Shown: piece by piece, positions 16,196-25,367 of the stretch | Layout of the letters: each line of letters starts with the position of its first letter | How positions within the stretch are numbered: position 1 is the stretch's first letter | Source of the DNA: Streptomyces sp. HSG2 | Lineage (GTDB): Bacteria > Actinomycetota > Actinomycetes > Streptomycetales > Streptomycetaceae | Assembly (NCBI RefSeq): GCF_016598575.1 | Contig: NZ_CP066801.1 | Span: 3,472,001-3,536,000 of the forward strand | DNA: 64,000 nucleotides | Direction: 5' to 3' | Translations under genes and position numbers: made by a program | Notes under the pieces: generated by a model | Database searches by the model: none | What the model saw: only the letters and a program-made list of their open reading frames with translations | What the model was told of the DNA's origin: nothing

Positions 16196-18157
16196 TCAGC
16201 CGTCGAACCCGGCCACGTTGTCGCGCGTGACCACCTTCACCGGCACCATCACCGTCTCCTCCGTCTGACGACCCTCCGCGGCCCGCAGCGCGTTCTCCAC
16301 GGCCATCCTGCCCAGCTCCTTCGGCTGTTGCGCCACCGACGCGTACAAGGTGCCCTCCTCGACGGCCTCCAGGCCGTCCGGGGTGCCGTCGAACCCGACC
16401 ACCTGGACCGAGGAACCGGCCTTGGAGCCCAGCGCCTTGACCGCGCCCAGAGCCATCTCGTCGTTCTCGGCGAACACGCCGTCGACGTCCGGGTGCGCCT
16501 GGAGCAGATTGGTCATCACGTCCAGCCCCTTGGCCCGATCGAAGTCCGCGGGCTGGGAGGCCACGACCTCGATCCCCGGGTACTCCTCCAGACCCTCGGT
16601 GAAGCCGGCACCGCGCTCCCTGCTCGCGGAGGTGCCCGGCTGCCCCTGAAGGACGACGATCTTGCCGGTGCCGCCGAGCCTCTCGGCCAGCACACGGGCG
16701 CCCTCGGCACCGCCGGCCACGTTGTCGGAGGCGACCAACGCGGTCGGCTCGGCCCCGTTGACCCCCCGGTCGACGGCGATGACCGGGATCTCGGCCCGCA
16801 CGGCGGCCTGGACGGACGGCCCGGCGGCGTCCGAGTCCACCGGGTTGACGACCACGGCGGACAGGCCCCCCGCAGTGAAGTTCTGCAACTGGTCGGCCTG
16901 CCGGGAGGCGTCGTTCTGCGCGTCCGTCACGGTCAACTCGACCCCGAGTTCGCGCGCGCGTTCCTCCGCCCCGGCGCGGATCTGCACGAAGAAGGGGTTG
17001 TTGAGGGTGGACAAGGACAACCCGACACGCCGCGGCTTCGCCTCCGAGGAACCACCGTGCAGCAGCGAGGTCGCTCCGACCACCGCCACCGCGACCACCC
17101 CGGCGAGCACGTAGGTGACCATGCGCCGGCCGCCCCCGCCCGAGGCCCCCGCCGCGCCCGAGGCCGACCCGCCGGCCCCGGCCTTGCGTCGCACGGTGTC
17201 CAGCAGGACCGCCAGGGCGATGACCACACCGATGACGACCTGCTGCCAGAACGCGGACACCGACAGCAGGTTCAGGCCGTTGCGGAGCACCGCCAGGATC
17301 AACGCGCCGACCAGGGTCCCCGACGCCCTGCCGGTGCCCCCGGCGAGCGACGCGCCACCGATGACCACCGCCGCGATGGCGTCCAGTTCGTACCCCTGCG
17401 CCGCCTGCGGCTGCGCCGAGGACAGGCGGGCCGCGAGCACCACGCCCGCGACCGCCGCGAAGAGCCCGGAGAAGGCGTAGACCGCGAGCTTCTGCCGCCG
17501 CACCCGGAGGCCCGACAACCGCGCGGCCTCCTCGTTGCCGCCGATCGCGTACAGGGACCGGCCGATGTAGGTGCGTCCCAGCACGAACGCCGTCAGGAGC
17601 CCCATCACCACCATCACCAGCACCGGCACCGGCAGCCACCCGCCGAGCGTGTCACCCAGGTGGGACACCGAGTCCGGCATCCCGATGGGCGATCCCTGCG
17701 ACACGACCAGGGACAACCCTCGGGCCACCGACAGCATGGCCAGCGTGGCGATGAAGGGCGGAAGCTTCCCGTAGGAGATGAGGAAGCCGTTGACCAGACC
17801 ACAGCCGATGCCGGTCGCCACCGCCAACACCACGGCGACCGGCACCGGTATGCCCGCCTCCGTGGCGCTCCACGCCAGGACGGTGGCCGACAGGGCCGCC
17901 ACCGAGCCGACGGACAGATCGATCCCCGCCGAGACGATCACGAAGGTGACGCCGAAGGCGAGGATGGCCGTCACGGCCGCCTGCACACCGACGTTCAGCA
18001 GGTTGTCGGCGGTCAGGAAGTCCCCGGACAGCGCCGACATGGCGACGACGAGGACGATCAGCGCGGTCAACGCGCCGTTGTCGAGCAGCAGGCGACGCAG
18101 ACCGCCGGTGGCGCCGCCGCCTCCGCCCGGCTTGCTCGTGAGGGTGTCAGCGGCCAC
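16196..18157 (-). CDS. Ribose ABC transporter permease / binding-protein fusion (RbsC-RbsB)
   Basis: A 653-residue fusion. Residues about 1-330 are an RbsC permease with eight to ten membrane segments (FGVTFVIVSAGIDLSVGSVA is the family signature). A low-complexity Gly/Ala linker and one more hydrophobic segment (TYVLAGVVAVAVVGATSLL) follow. Residues about 350-653 are an RbsB-type binding domain (VGLSLSTLNNPFF, VVVNPVDSD, VIAVDRGVNG). The binding domain is therefore tethered outside the membrane without a lipobox. It overlaps rbsA by 11 nt. I recall such fused sugar transporters in other Streptomyces. Confidence 0.9.
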   Translation of the reverse strand: MAADTLTSKPGGGGGATGGLRRLLLDNGALTALIVLVVAMSALSGDFLTADNLLNVGVQAAVTAILAFGVTFVIVSAGIDLSVGSVAALSATVLAWSATEAGIPVPVAVVLAVATGIGCGLVNGFLISYGKLPPFIATLAMLSVARGLSLVVSQGSPIGMPDSVSHLGDTLGGWLPVPVLVMVVMGLLTAFVLGRTYIGRSLYAIGGNEEAARLSGLRVRRQKLAVYAFSGLFAAVAGVVLAARLSSAQPQAAQGYELDAIAAVVIGGASLAGGTGRASGTLVGALILAVLRNGLNLLSVSAFWQQVVIGVVIALAVLLDTVRRKAGAGGSASGAAGASGGGGRRMVTYVLAGVVAVAVVGATSLLHGGSSEAKPRRVGLSLSTLNNPFFVQIRAGAEERARELGVELTVTDAQNDASRQADQLQNFTAGGLSAVVVNPVDSDAAGPSVQAAVRAEIPVIAVDRGVNGAEPTALVASDNVAGGAEGARVLAERLGGTGKIVVLQGQPGTSASRERGAGFTEGLEEYPGIEVVASQPADFDRAKGLDVMTNLLQAHPDVDGVFAENDEMALGAVKALGSKAGSSVQVVGFDGTPDGLEAVEEGTLYASVAQQPKELGRMAVENALRAAEGRQTEETVMVPVKVVTRDNVAGFDG

Positions 18158-19670
18158 CGAGGGCCTCCGTTCCGTTGCTGGTGTGGTTGCCGAGTGCGAG
18201 CGCCATGACGGCGTCCTGGGTGGCCTCCTCGGCGGGGAGTTCGCCCGCGACGCGGCCCTGTGCCATCACCAGCACCCGATCGCTCATGCCGAGCACTTCG
18301 GGCAGATCGCTGGAGATCATCAGGACGGCGGCACCGGCGGCCGTCAACTCGTTGATCAGTTGGTAGATCTCGACCTTCGCGCCGACGTCGATGCCGCGAG
18401 TCGGCTCGTCGAGGATCAACACCCGGGCGTCCGCCAGCAGCCACTTGCCGATGACGACCTTCTGCTGGTTGCCGCCCGAGAGCGTCCGCGCAGGCTGGTC
18501 CAGACCGGCCATGCGGATCCCGAGTCGCCCGGCGACCCGGTCCGCGGCGGCCCGCTGGCCCTTGTGGTCGACCAGGCCCGCACGCGTCGCCGAGCGCAGC
18601 GTCACCAGGCCGAGGTTCTCCCCGACGGACGCGTCGAGCACGAGCCCCTGTCCCTTGCGGTCCTCCGGCACGAGCCCCATGCCCGCCGCCATCGCCGCGC
18701 CCACGTCGTGCCGCCGCACCCCGACCCCGCCGACGGTGACGCTGCCCCCGTCGTACGGGTCGGCGCCGAAGACCGCCCGGACCACCTCGGTGCGCCCGGA
18801 GCCGACGAGCCCCGCGACCCCGACGACCTCGCCGGCCCGCACCTCGAACCCGACGTCGTGGAAGACGCCGTCCCGGGTCAGTCCCTCGACGGTGAGCAGG
18901 GGTTCGCCCCGAGGCGTGGGCCGGCGGGGGTACTGCTGCTCGATCGACCGACCGACCATGAGTCGGACCAGTTCCTCCTCGGGTGTCGAGGCGGGCACGT
19001 GGCCGACGCTCCGACCGTCGCGGATGACGGTGACCCGGTCTCCGAGCGCGGCGATCTCCTCCAGGTGGTGGGTGATGAAGACGATCCCCACGCCGTCGGC
19101 CCGCAGCCGACGGACGATGGCGAAGAGCCGGTCGACCTCGTCGGAGGTGAGCACGGCGGTCGGCTCGTCCATGATCAGGACACGGGCGTCAAGGCTCAGT
19201 GCCTTGGCGATCTCCACCATCTGGAGTTGGGCGACACCGAGTTCCCGCACCCGGGTCCCGGGCGGCACGGTCAGGCCGACCCGCCGGAGCAGGATCTCGG
19301 CCTCCGCGTCCATCCTCCGGCGGTCGATCATGCCGAACCGTCGCGGCTGTCGGCCGAGGAAGACGTTCTCCGCGACGGTCAGCTCCGGAACCAGGTTGAA
19401 CTCCTGGTAGATGGTGGCGATGCCCAGCCGCTCGGAGTCCTGCGCGCCGCTGACGCGCACTTCCTCGCCGTCGACCAGGATCCGGCCGGCGTCGGGGGAG
19501 TGGGCGCCGGAGAGCGTCTTGATCAGCGTGCTCTTGCCGGCGCCGTTCTCGCCGAGCAGGACGTGCACCTCGCCCCGGCGCACCGCGAAGTCCACGCCGT
19601 CCAGCGCCACCACGCCGGGAAAGGTCTTGCGCACGCCCTCGACGCGCAGCAGTTCGTCCGGATCGCTCAC
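18147..19670 (-). CDS. rbsA: Ribose ABC transporter tandem ATPase
   Basis: A 507-residue protein with two ABC domains, the RbsA layout. The first has GENGAGKST and VLIMDEPTAVL; its signature region (ELGVAQLQMVEIAKAL) is degenerate, as is normal for RbsA. The second has a degenerate Walker A (GLVGSGRTE), signature LSGGNQQK and VLILDEPTRGIDVGA. The GTG at 19670 overlaps the rbsR stop, so regulator and transporter are translationally coupled. The enclosing longer open frame upstream of 19670 is the shadow of rbsR. Confidence 0.92.
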   Translation of the reverse strand: MSDPDELLRVEGVRKTFPGVVALDGVDFAVRRGEVHVLLGENGAGKSTLIKTLSGAHSPDAGRILVDGEEVRVSGAQDSERLGIATIYQEFNLVPELTVAENVFLGRQPRRFGMIDRRRMDAEAEILLRRVGLTVPPGTRVRELGVAQLQMVEIAKALSLDARVLIMDEPTAVLTSDEVDRLFAIVRRLRADGVGIVFITHHLEEIAALGDRVTVIRDGRSVGHVPASTPEEELVRLMVGRSIEQQYPRRPTPRGEPLLTVEGLTRDGVFHDVGFEVRAGEVVGVAGLVGSGRTEVVRAVFGADPYDGGSVTVGGVGVRRHDVGAAMAAGMGLVPEDRKGQGLVLDASVGENLGLVTLRSATRAGLVDHKGQRAAADRVAGRLGIRMAGLDQPARTLSGGNQQKVVIGKWLLADARVLILDEPTRGIDVGAKVEIYQLINELTAAGAAVLMISSDLPEVLGMSDRVLVMAQGRVAGELPAEEATQDAVMALALGNHTSNGTEALGGR

Positions 19671-20728
19671 GGCGTGCTCCTTCGTGCGGGGGAGAGGTTC
19701 GGGGAGAGTGGGCCCGCGTCCGGCGCGGGCGGCGGTTGCCCGCACGAGCGGCGGACGACCAGCCGGGCGGAGAGGGTGACGGACCGGCCCGGCCGCCCCT
19801 CGATGCGTTCCACCAGCGCCCGCACCGCCGCTCGTCCCAGGTCGGCGGTCGGTTGCGCCACGGCCGTGACCGGCGGATCGGTGTGGGTGAACCACGGGAT
19901 GTCGTCGAAGGCGACGAGCGCCAGGTCCTCGGGCACCCGCAGGCCCCGTGCCCGCACGGCGTCCAGTGCGCCCAGCGCCATCAGGTTGTCCGCGGCGAAG
20001 ACCGCGTCCGGGGGATCGGGGAGGTCGAGGAACCCCTCCGTCACCCTCCGGCCGCTCTCCGCCTGGAAGTCGCCTTGTCCGACGTGGTGGTCGGGCAGGG
20101 CGAGGCCGTGCTCGGCGAGGGCCTCCCGGAAGGCGTCGACCCGTTCGCGCCCGGTGGTGGTCGCCGCCGGCCCGGCGATGATGGCCAGGCGTCGGTGTCC
20201 CAGCCGGCACAGGTGGGCCACGAGATCGCGGACGGCGGCCCGGCCGTCCGCGCGGACGACCGGCACGTCCACGCCGGGGAGCCACCGGTCCACGAACACC
20301 ATCGGTGTCCCGTTTCGCACGGCGTCCGACATCCGCGGGGAGCCGCCGTCGGTGGGGGAGACCAACAGGCCGTCTATCCGCCGGTCCAACAGAGTCGTGA
20401 CGTGGTGGTCCTGGAGGTCGGGGCGCTCGTCGGCGTTGCCGATCACGACGCTGTAGCCGAGGGCGCGGGCCTCCGCCTCGACGGAGCGGGCCAGTTCGGT
20501 GAAGTACGGGTTCATCACGTCGCCGATGATCAGACCCAGGGTTCGGGTCTGGTCGGTGCGCAGGGATCTGGCGACGGCGTTCGGCCGGTACCCGAGCGCC
20601 TCGACGGCGGCCGACACCCGCCCGCGTGCCGCGGCGCTGACCGACGGGTGTCCGTTCAGAACCCGCGACACGGTCGCGACGGACACCCCGGCGCGGGACG
20701 CGACATCCTTGATACCGATGCTCGACAA
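19667..20728 (-). CDS. rbsR: LacI-family ribose repressor
   Basis: A 353-residue LacI-type regulator. Residues 5-50 form the HTH (IKDVASRAGVSVATVSRVLN) with hinge NAVARSLRTDQT, followed by a periplasmic-binding-protein-like effector domain. It is first in the operon and sits directly beside two copies of a LacI-type operator, so autorepression relieved by a ribose-derived ligand is likely. Its stop overlaps the rbsA start. Confidence 0.9.
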   Translation of the reverse strand: MSSIGIKDVASRAGVSVATVSRVLNGHPSVSAAARGRVSAAVEALGYRPNAVARSLRTDQTRTLGLIIGDVMNPYFTELARSVEAEARALGYSVVIGNADERPDLQDHHVTTLLDRRIDGLLVSPTDGGSPRMSDAVRNGTPMVFVDRWLPGVDVPVVRADGRAAVRDLVAHLCRLGHRRLAIIAGPAATTTGRERVDAFREALAEHGLALPDHHVGQGDFQAESGRRVTEGFLDLPDPPDAVFAADNLMALGALDAVRARGLRVPEDLALVAFDDIPWFTHTDPPVTAVAQPTADLGRAAVRALVERIEGRPGRSVTLSARLVVRRSCGQPPPAPDAGPLSPNLSPARRSTP

Positions 20729-20747
20729 GCCCGACCCACCTCCTCGT

Positions 20748-20786
20748 GGAATCGATTACACGGGGGATTGGAATCGATTACACGGG
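20748..20786. promoter_or_regulatory. Two tandem LacI-type operators of the rbs operon
   Basis: The 17-nt sequence GGAATCGATTACACGGG occurs twice, at 20748-20764 and 20770-20786. Each centres on the palindrome AATCGATT with the CpG middle typical of LacI-family sites. The start-to-start spacing is 22 bp, two helical turns, so two RbsR dimers would bind the same face. They lie 20-58 bp upstream of rbsR. Confidence 0.85.
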
Positions 20787-21053
20787 TGGATGGCAAGGGG
20801 GTGCGCGGTGGCCGAAACGCAACCGTGACCCGAAGGCGCCCGGAGGTCGACCCTCGGCTTTCACCCCGTTCACGGGCGGGCGACCCGCTCCGGACCGACG
20901 GCGGACGACGACGACACTCGGCCACGGCGGTCGCCGCGGCGCCGGAAGGGCAACCTCGTTCGACCGTGATGCCGCGGGTGACCGGGACCGGCCAGGACCC
21001 GGCGGGACCCCCGAGGGCGTCCCCAGGGCCCTCGCGTCGGAGGACGACGGGTG
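20787..21053. other. Gene-free stretch between rbsR promoter and rskA 3' end
   Basis: No coding-like frame. A 7-bp GC hairpin (21012-21018 with 21028-21034, CGAGGGC / GCCCTCG), just past the rskA stop, is a possible terminator for sigK-rskA. Nothing else is seen. Confidence 0.5.
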
Positions 21054-21803
21054 TCAGGTGGGAAAGGCCAGGGTCAGGATCGGCTCGGTGGTAGGTGCGG
21101 CGGAGCCGCCCGCCGGCTCGACGGTGAGCCCCACACCGGCCGCCGCACGGATCGGGCCCCGCAGGAGAACGGCCCCGTCGCGCTCGTCGTCTGTCATGAT
21201 CCCGGCGGGGCGCATCGCGTCGGGGTCGGCGAACCAGAGCTGGTAGACCTCCCCCTCCCCCAACGGCGGGAGGGCCGCGGAGACGAACACCGCTCGGTCG
21301 CGCTCCCGGGAGACGACGACCGAGCCCGCGACCCCGTCGTCCGTCCGACGCGTCCCGATCGCGGCGTCGGGAGCGGCGAGCACCTCGGCGAGATCGGCCG
21401 CCCTCGCCTCCGCCCGTTCGACTCGGAGGGCGTCTCCTCGCCACTGCCGGTGTTGCCACAGGGCGGCACCGCTCACCGTGCCGAGGACGACGGCGGCTGC
21501 CAGCCCGAGGGGCGCCAGGCGGCGAAGTGGGTGCGGGCCCTTGTGGCGGGTCGCCCGGGGTGGATCCTGCCGCACGTGCCGGACGCGTTCCATGGTGCGC
21601 TCCTTGACCTCGGGAGCGGGGCGCGTCGTCGTGGCCAGGGCCAGCCGCGCGGCGGTGGCCTGTAGTTCACGTGTCTCCCTGTCGCAGGTCGCGCACGCGG
21701 CGAGGTGGCGTTCCATCTCGGCGCGCTCGTCCTCAGGGAGCGCGTGCAGGGCGTACGCGCCCGTGCCGATGTGCGGTTCGACGCGGTCGCCGTGCCGGTT
21801 CAA
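21054..21803 (-). CDS. rskA: Anti-sigma-K factor
   Basis: A 249-residue RskA-type regulator. The cytoplasmic N-terminus has the zinc anti-sigma motif (ERHLAACATC, HxxxCxxC). A single membrane segment, LAPLGLAAAVVLGTVSGAAL, lies at about residues 95-115. The extracellular part carries the RskA domain (VYQLWFADPDAMRPAGIM). It should sequester SigK until proteolysis. The TTG at 21803 overlaps the sigK stop in a TTGA, so the pair is translationally coupled. Confidence 0.87.
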   Translation of the reverse strand: MNRHGDRVEPHIGTGAYALHALPEDERAEMERHLAACATCDRETRELQATAARLALATTTRPAPEVKERTMERVRHVRQDPPRATRHKGPHPLRRLAPLGLAAAVVLGTVSGAALWQHRQWRGDALRVERAEARAADLAEVLAAPDAAIGTRRTDDGVAGSVVVSRERDRAVFVSAALPPLGEGEVYQLWFADPDAMRPAGIMTDDERDGAVLLRGPIRAAAGVGLTVEPAGGSAAPTTEPILTLAFPT

Positions 21804-22390
21804 GCCTCCACCCCCATGCAGTCGCGGAGTCGGATGAGCCCGTCACGAAGGCGTGTCTTCACCGTTCCGACGGGAGTTTCGAGGAGTACGGCGACCTCGC
21901 GACAGGTCAGCCCCCGGTAGTAGGCCAGGGTGACGGCCTCTCGCTGGAGTCGGGTGAGCGTCCGCAGGCACCGGCGGGTCTGTTGGTGTTCGAGCCGGGC
22001 CTCCACCTGCTCCGTGACGTGGTCGTAGTCGGGCGTGTGGTCGAGTCGGGCCGCTCTCCGGTCGCGGTCGGCTCCGGCCTGTTCGGAACGGACCCGGTCG
22101 ACGGCGCGGCGATGGGCGAGGGTGAGCACCCAGCTCATCGCGCCGCCCCTGTCGGCCCGGAACCGCGCCGCCTTCTGCCAGATCTGCACCATCACCTCCT
22201 GGACGACCTCCTCCGACTGCGCGTGGTCGCGGACCACACTCCGCACGACGCCGAAGACCGGGCCGCAGACCGCGTCGTACAGGATTCCGAAGGCGGCTTG
22301 GTCGCCACGGGCGACCCGGGCGAGGACGGTCTCCAACGAGGCGTCCTCCCGGCCGCCCGTCCGGGACTGCGCTGCCGGCGGCACGGGCAT
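21800..22390 (-). CDS. sigK: ECF sigma factor, SigK type
   Basis: A 196-residue ECF sigma factor. Region 2 includes AFGILYDAVCGPVFGVVRSV and EEVVQEVMVQIWQKAARF; region 4 includes AVTLAYYRGLTCREVAVLLE and PVGTVKTRLRDGLIRLRD. The ATG at 22390 was chosen at MPVPPAAQS because a longer reading has no sigma similarity. With rskA downstream, the divergent redox enzyme and the FAS1 lipoprotein, this resembles the mycobacterial sigK-mpt83/mpt70 setting; regulon membership is inferred. Confidence 0.87.
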   Translation of the reverse strand: MPVPPAAQSRTGGREDASLETVLARVARGDQAAFGILYDAVCGPVFGVVRSVVRDHAQSEEVVQEVMVQIWQKAARFRADRGGAMSWVLTLAHRRAVDRVRSEQAGADRDRRAARLDHTPDYDHVTEQVEARLEHQQTRRCLRTLTRLQREAVTLAYYRGLTCREVAVLLETPVGTVKTRLRDGLIRLRDCMGVEA

Positions 22391-22736
22391 GAGGCTCCTC
22401 GGTGTCGATCGGTCACGGCGGTGCTCACCGCTTGATTCGCGGCGGCGGGCGCCCCGGATTGGTCCGAATCGGCTCGGGTCGATTCGCCCCGAGCCCGAAC
22501 GGACCGGTCCCCGGCCGGTCTCGTGGCGGCGAACCGCCGGGCTCTCGGCCGGTCCAGCGTCGCGCGGCTGTGCGGTCGGTGCGTACGCCTTGGCGGCTTC
22601 TTCACACCTATGGGTGAAGTGCGTCAGGTGCGGCACTCCAGGTGCCCTCGGCGCCCGAAGTAGGGGTGATCGCGGCCCCGAGCGCCGCGCGGTGTCTCTG
22701 TGGTGGGTGGGATGTGTGACGGTCTGTCGAGCAACC
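22391..22736. promoter_or_regulatory. Divergent promoter region sigK / molybdoenzyme
   Basis: A 346-nt region without a coding frame. It holds two dyads: an 8-bp inverted repeat, 22471-22478 with 22488-22495 (GGCTCGGG / CCCGAGCC), and a short one at 22600-22619 (CTTCAC...GTGAAG). Either could be an operator or part of SigK-dependent promoters. I cannot place -10/-35 elements. Confidence 0.4.
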
Positions 22737-24299
22737 GTGAAGCGGGTGTCCCTCGCCGGGCTCGCCGGCCTGGTGTCGGGGGGCGCGGCGCTGGTCGCGG
22801 CCGAGACGACGGCCGTGGTTCTCCACCCCGGGTCCGGCCCACTCGCGGCGGTCGGGGGCGCCGTGATCGACGCTACGCCGACCGCGGTGAAGACCTGGGC
22901 GATCCGGCGGTTCGGCACCGACGACAAGGCGGTGCTCCTCGTCGGGATGCTGCTCGTCCTGGCGCTGTGCGCCTTCTGCTGGGGGGCGTTGGGCCTGCGG
23001 CGTCGATGGGCGGCCCCCGCCGGCGCGCTGCTCCTCGCCGCCCTCGGCATGATCGCCGCGCTGACCCGCCCGGACTCGCGGTCGGTCGCGGAGGCCGTTC
23101 CCTCGCTCGTCGGAGGGGCCGTCGGGACCTGGCTCCTCCTCCACCTGATCGGCCGGCTGGACGGGCCGCGAGGAACCCCGGTGTCGCCGGGGAGCGGGAG
23201 CGAGGCGCACTGGGACCGGAGGGGCTTCGTGGCCTCCGCGACCGTCGCCGCCGCCGCGTCGGTCGGGGCCTCGGTCCTGGCCAGGTCCCTCGGCGAGGCC
23301 CGCGCGGGAGACGCGCTGGCGTCACGGGCCGCGCTGGAGCTGCCGGCGGCGGGTTCGCCCGCGAAACCGGTCGCCGAGGGCGTCGAGCGGCGCGTCCCCG
23401 GCACGAAGCCCTTCCTCACCCCGACCCGCGACTTCTACCGTGTGGACACCGCTCTGGTCGTCCCGAGGGTGGACGCCGGCACCTGGCGGTTGCGTCTGCG
23501 CGGAACGGGCGTGCGACGCCCGCTGCGGCTGTCGTTCGCCGACCTCCTCGACCGTGAACTGGTCGAACGGGACATCACGTTGACCTGCGTGTCCAACGAG
23601 ATCGGCGGCCCCTACGTCGGCAACGCGCGATGGATCGGCGTCCGCCTGGCCGACCTGCTGCGCGAGGCGGGCGTGGCCCCGCCTTCCCGAGGCGGGCCCG
23701 CGGATCAGCTGGTGTCCCGGTCCGTCGACGGGATGACGCTGGGCACCCCCCTGGAGGACGTCATGGACGGCCGTGACGCCCTGCTCGCCGTCGGCATGAA
23801 CGGCGAACCGCTCCCGTTCGCACACGGCTTTCCCGCCCGCATGGTGGTCCCGGGGCTGTACGGCTACGTGTCCGCGTGCAAGTGGGTCACCGATCTCGAA
23901 CTGACCACCTTCGCCGACTACGACCCGTACTGGGTGAAACGCGGATGGGCTCGCCGAGCCCCCGTCAAGACCCAGTCGCGCATCGACACCCCCAAGCCCT
24001 TCGCTCGCCCCCGGTCCGGGACCGTGATGGTCGCCGGAGTCGCCTGGGCCCAGCGCCGGGGAGTCGAGCGTGTCGAACTCCGCGTCGACGACGGCCCCTG
24101 GAGGACGGTCGACCTCGCCGAGGAGCACACGCGGGACACCTGGCGGCAGTGGTCGTTCCCCTGGGCCGCCACCCCCGGGAACCACACCCTGACCGTCCGC
24201 GCCACCGACGGCACAGGGGAGAGACAGACACGCCGGCGTGCCCCCACGGTCCCGGACGGTGCGAGCGGATGGCACTCCGTGATCGTCACCGTCGACTAG
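22737..24299 (+). CDS. Membrane-anchored sulfite-oxidase-like molybdopterin enzyme
   Basis: About 520 residues. The N-terminal third has four or so membrane segments (AVLLVGMLLVLALCAFCWGA among them) and a possible Tat-like stretch HWDRRGFVASATVAAAA. The catalytic domain is oxidoreductase molybdopterin-binding type, with the Mo-ligating Cys284 in ITLTCVSNEIGG. A Mo-co dimerisation domain follows (VEFRVD-like VERVELRVDDGPWRTV). It probably acts outside the membrane, perhaps in methionine-sulfoxide or other redox repair; the substrate is unknown. The start is uncertain: GTG 22737 was chosen for its hydrophobic start, with GTG 22692, 22707 and 22716 in frame. Confidence 0.8.
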   Translation: MKRVSLAGLAGLVSGGAALVAAETTAVVLHPGSGPLAAVGGAVIDATPTAVKTWAIRRFGTDDKAVLLVGMLLVLALCAFCWGALGLRRRWAAPAGALLLAALGMIAALTRPDSRSVAEAVPSLVGGAVGTWLLLHLIGRLDGPRGTPVSPGSGSEAHWDRRGFVASATVAAAASVGASVLARSLGEARAGDALASRAALELPAAGSPAKPVAEGVERRVPGTKPFLTPTRDFYRVDTALVVPRVDAGTWRLRLRGTGVRRPLRLSFADLLDRELVERDITLTCVSNEIGGPYVGNARWIGVRLADLLREAGVAPPSRGGPADQLVSRSVDGMTLGTPLEDVMDGRDALLAVGMNGEPLPFAHGFPARMVVPGLYGYVSACKWVTDLELTTFADYDPYWVKRGWARRAPVKTQSRIDTPKPFARPRSGTVMVAGVAWAQRRGVERVELRVDDGPWRTVDLAEEHTRDTWRQWSFPWAATPGNHTLTVRATDGTGERQTRRRAPTVPDGASGWHSVIVTVD

Positions 24300-24485
24300 C
24301 GCTCCCCGACACGCCTCCCGCCCCGGCCGCGACACGCACGACGTCGCCCACGACCGACCGGGGCGGGTGCGACCGACCGGATGCCGACGACCCGTCGGAT
24401 CCGTGCGACATCCGAGCGGTTCGGGCCCACCCGAACCGAGTCCGAGGCACGCCTGCCGGCGTGTCGATCAGCCAAGGAGAAGAAC

Positions 24486-25130
24486 ATGAACAGCCCCCGC
24501 GTTCGCCGCCACGCCGTCGCCCTGGCCACGGCCGCCCTCCTGCCGCTCGCGCTGGCCGCCTGCGGCAGCGAGGACGGGTCCGAATCGGCCGCGGACAAGG
24601 CGGGTTCGGCATCGGCCGAGCGGGAGTCGTCGCCCGCCAGGAGCGCCGCTGCGGGCGAGGGCCCCTTCGGCCCGGCGTGCGCTTCGGTGCCGCAGGACGG
24701 TGCCGGGTCCTTCGACGGCATGGCCCAGGACCCCGTCGCCACCGCCGCGTCGAACAACCCCGCCCTGTCCACGCTGGTCACGGCGGTCGAGAAAGCGGGC
24801 TTGGTGGACACTCTCAACAACGCCGAGGACATCACCGTCTTCGCTCCCACGAACGACGCCTTCGAGAAGATCCCGGCGGCCGACCTGGAGAAGGTCCTCA
24901 ACGACGAGGAGGCGCTGACGGACATCCTCACCTACCACGTCGTCGGCGAGCGCCTGACTCCTCGGCAGTTGGAGAGCGGTTCCTTCGAGACCCTGCAGAA
25001 GGGCATGGTCACCACGGCGGGCTCGGGCGAGTCCTACACGGTCAACGACACCGCGACCGTGGTCTGCGGAAGTGTGACCACGGCCAACGCGACCGTCCAC
25101 ATCATCGACACGGTCCTGATGCCGAACTAG
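24486..25130 (+). CDS. Fasciclin (FAS1) domain lipoprotein, MPT83-like
   Basis: A 214-residue lipoprotein with lipobox LAAC near residue 22 (LPLALAACGSEDG) and an Ala/Ser/Glu-rich spacer. One FAS1 domain spans about residues 75-213, with the classic DITVFAPTNDAFEKIPA and ILTYHVVGERLTP. The ATG at 24486 has AAGGAGA upstream. Mycobacterial MPT70/MPT83 are SigK-controlled FAS1 proteins, so co-regulation with the neighbouring sigK is a reasonable inference. Role: cell-surface adhesion or sensing, unproven. Confidence 0.9.
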   Translation: MNSPRVRRHAVALATAALLPLALAACGSEDGSESAADKAGSASAERESSPARSAAAGEGPFGPACASVPQDGAGSFDGMAQDPVATAASNNPALSTLVTAVEKAGLVDTLNNAEDITVFAPTNDAFEKIPAADLEKVLNDEEALTDILTYHVVGERLTPRQLESGSFETLQKGMVTTAGSGESYTVNDTATVVCGSVTTANATVHIIDTVLMPN

Positions 25131-25160
25131 CGAGAGTGCCGGTCGGGCGACCGGGTACCC

Positions 25161-25191
25161 GGCGTGGCCCTCGCGGCACGAGGGCCACGCC
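25161..25191 (+). terminator. Strong hairpin terminator after FAS1 gene
   Basis: A perfect 13-bp stem, 25161-25173 with 25179-25191, and a 5-nt loop (CGGCA), 30 nt after the stop. Confidence 0.85.
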
Positions 25192-25288
25192 GGGGACGTC
25201 TCGCCGTTCGGCGGGACCGGGGCCGCCTTCGGCGCGCGAGGGCGGGCGCCGCCGGCCGGGGAGGGGTTCTCCGCAGGTCCGGCGAGAA

Positions 25289-25341
25289 CGCCGGTGGGCG
25301 GCGGTCCCCACCCATCGGGTGGCGACCGCCGCCCACCGGCG
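25289..25341 (-). terminator. Perfect 18-bp inverted repeat, terminator of the small secreted protein gene
   Basis: Arms 25289-25306 and 25324-25341 are perfectly complementary over 18 bp with a 17-nt loop. It lies 27 nt past the minus-strand stop at 25368 and, with the previous hairpin, insulates two convergent genes. Confidence 0.85.
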
Positions 25342-25367
25342 CTCGTCCGACGAAGCCGCTTCCTCTC

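Noticed and set aside
14738..18208. A 1,156-codon open frame on the plus strand
   Set aside because: It is the antisense shadow of ribokinase and the RbsC-RbsB fusion; residues are Arg/Gly/Pro-rich with no domain, while the minus strand has clear family motifs.
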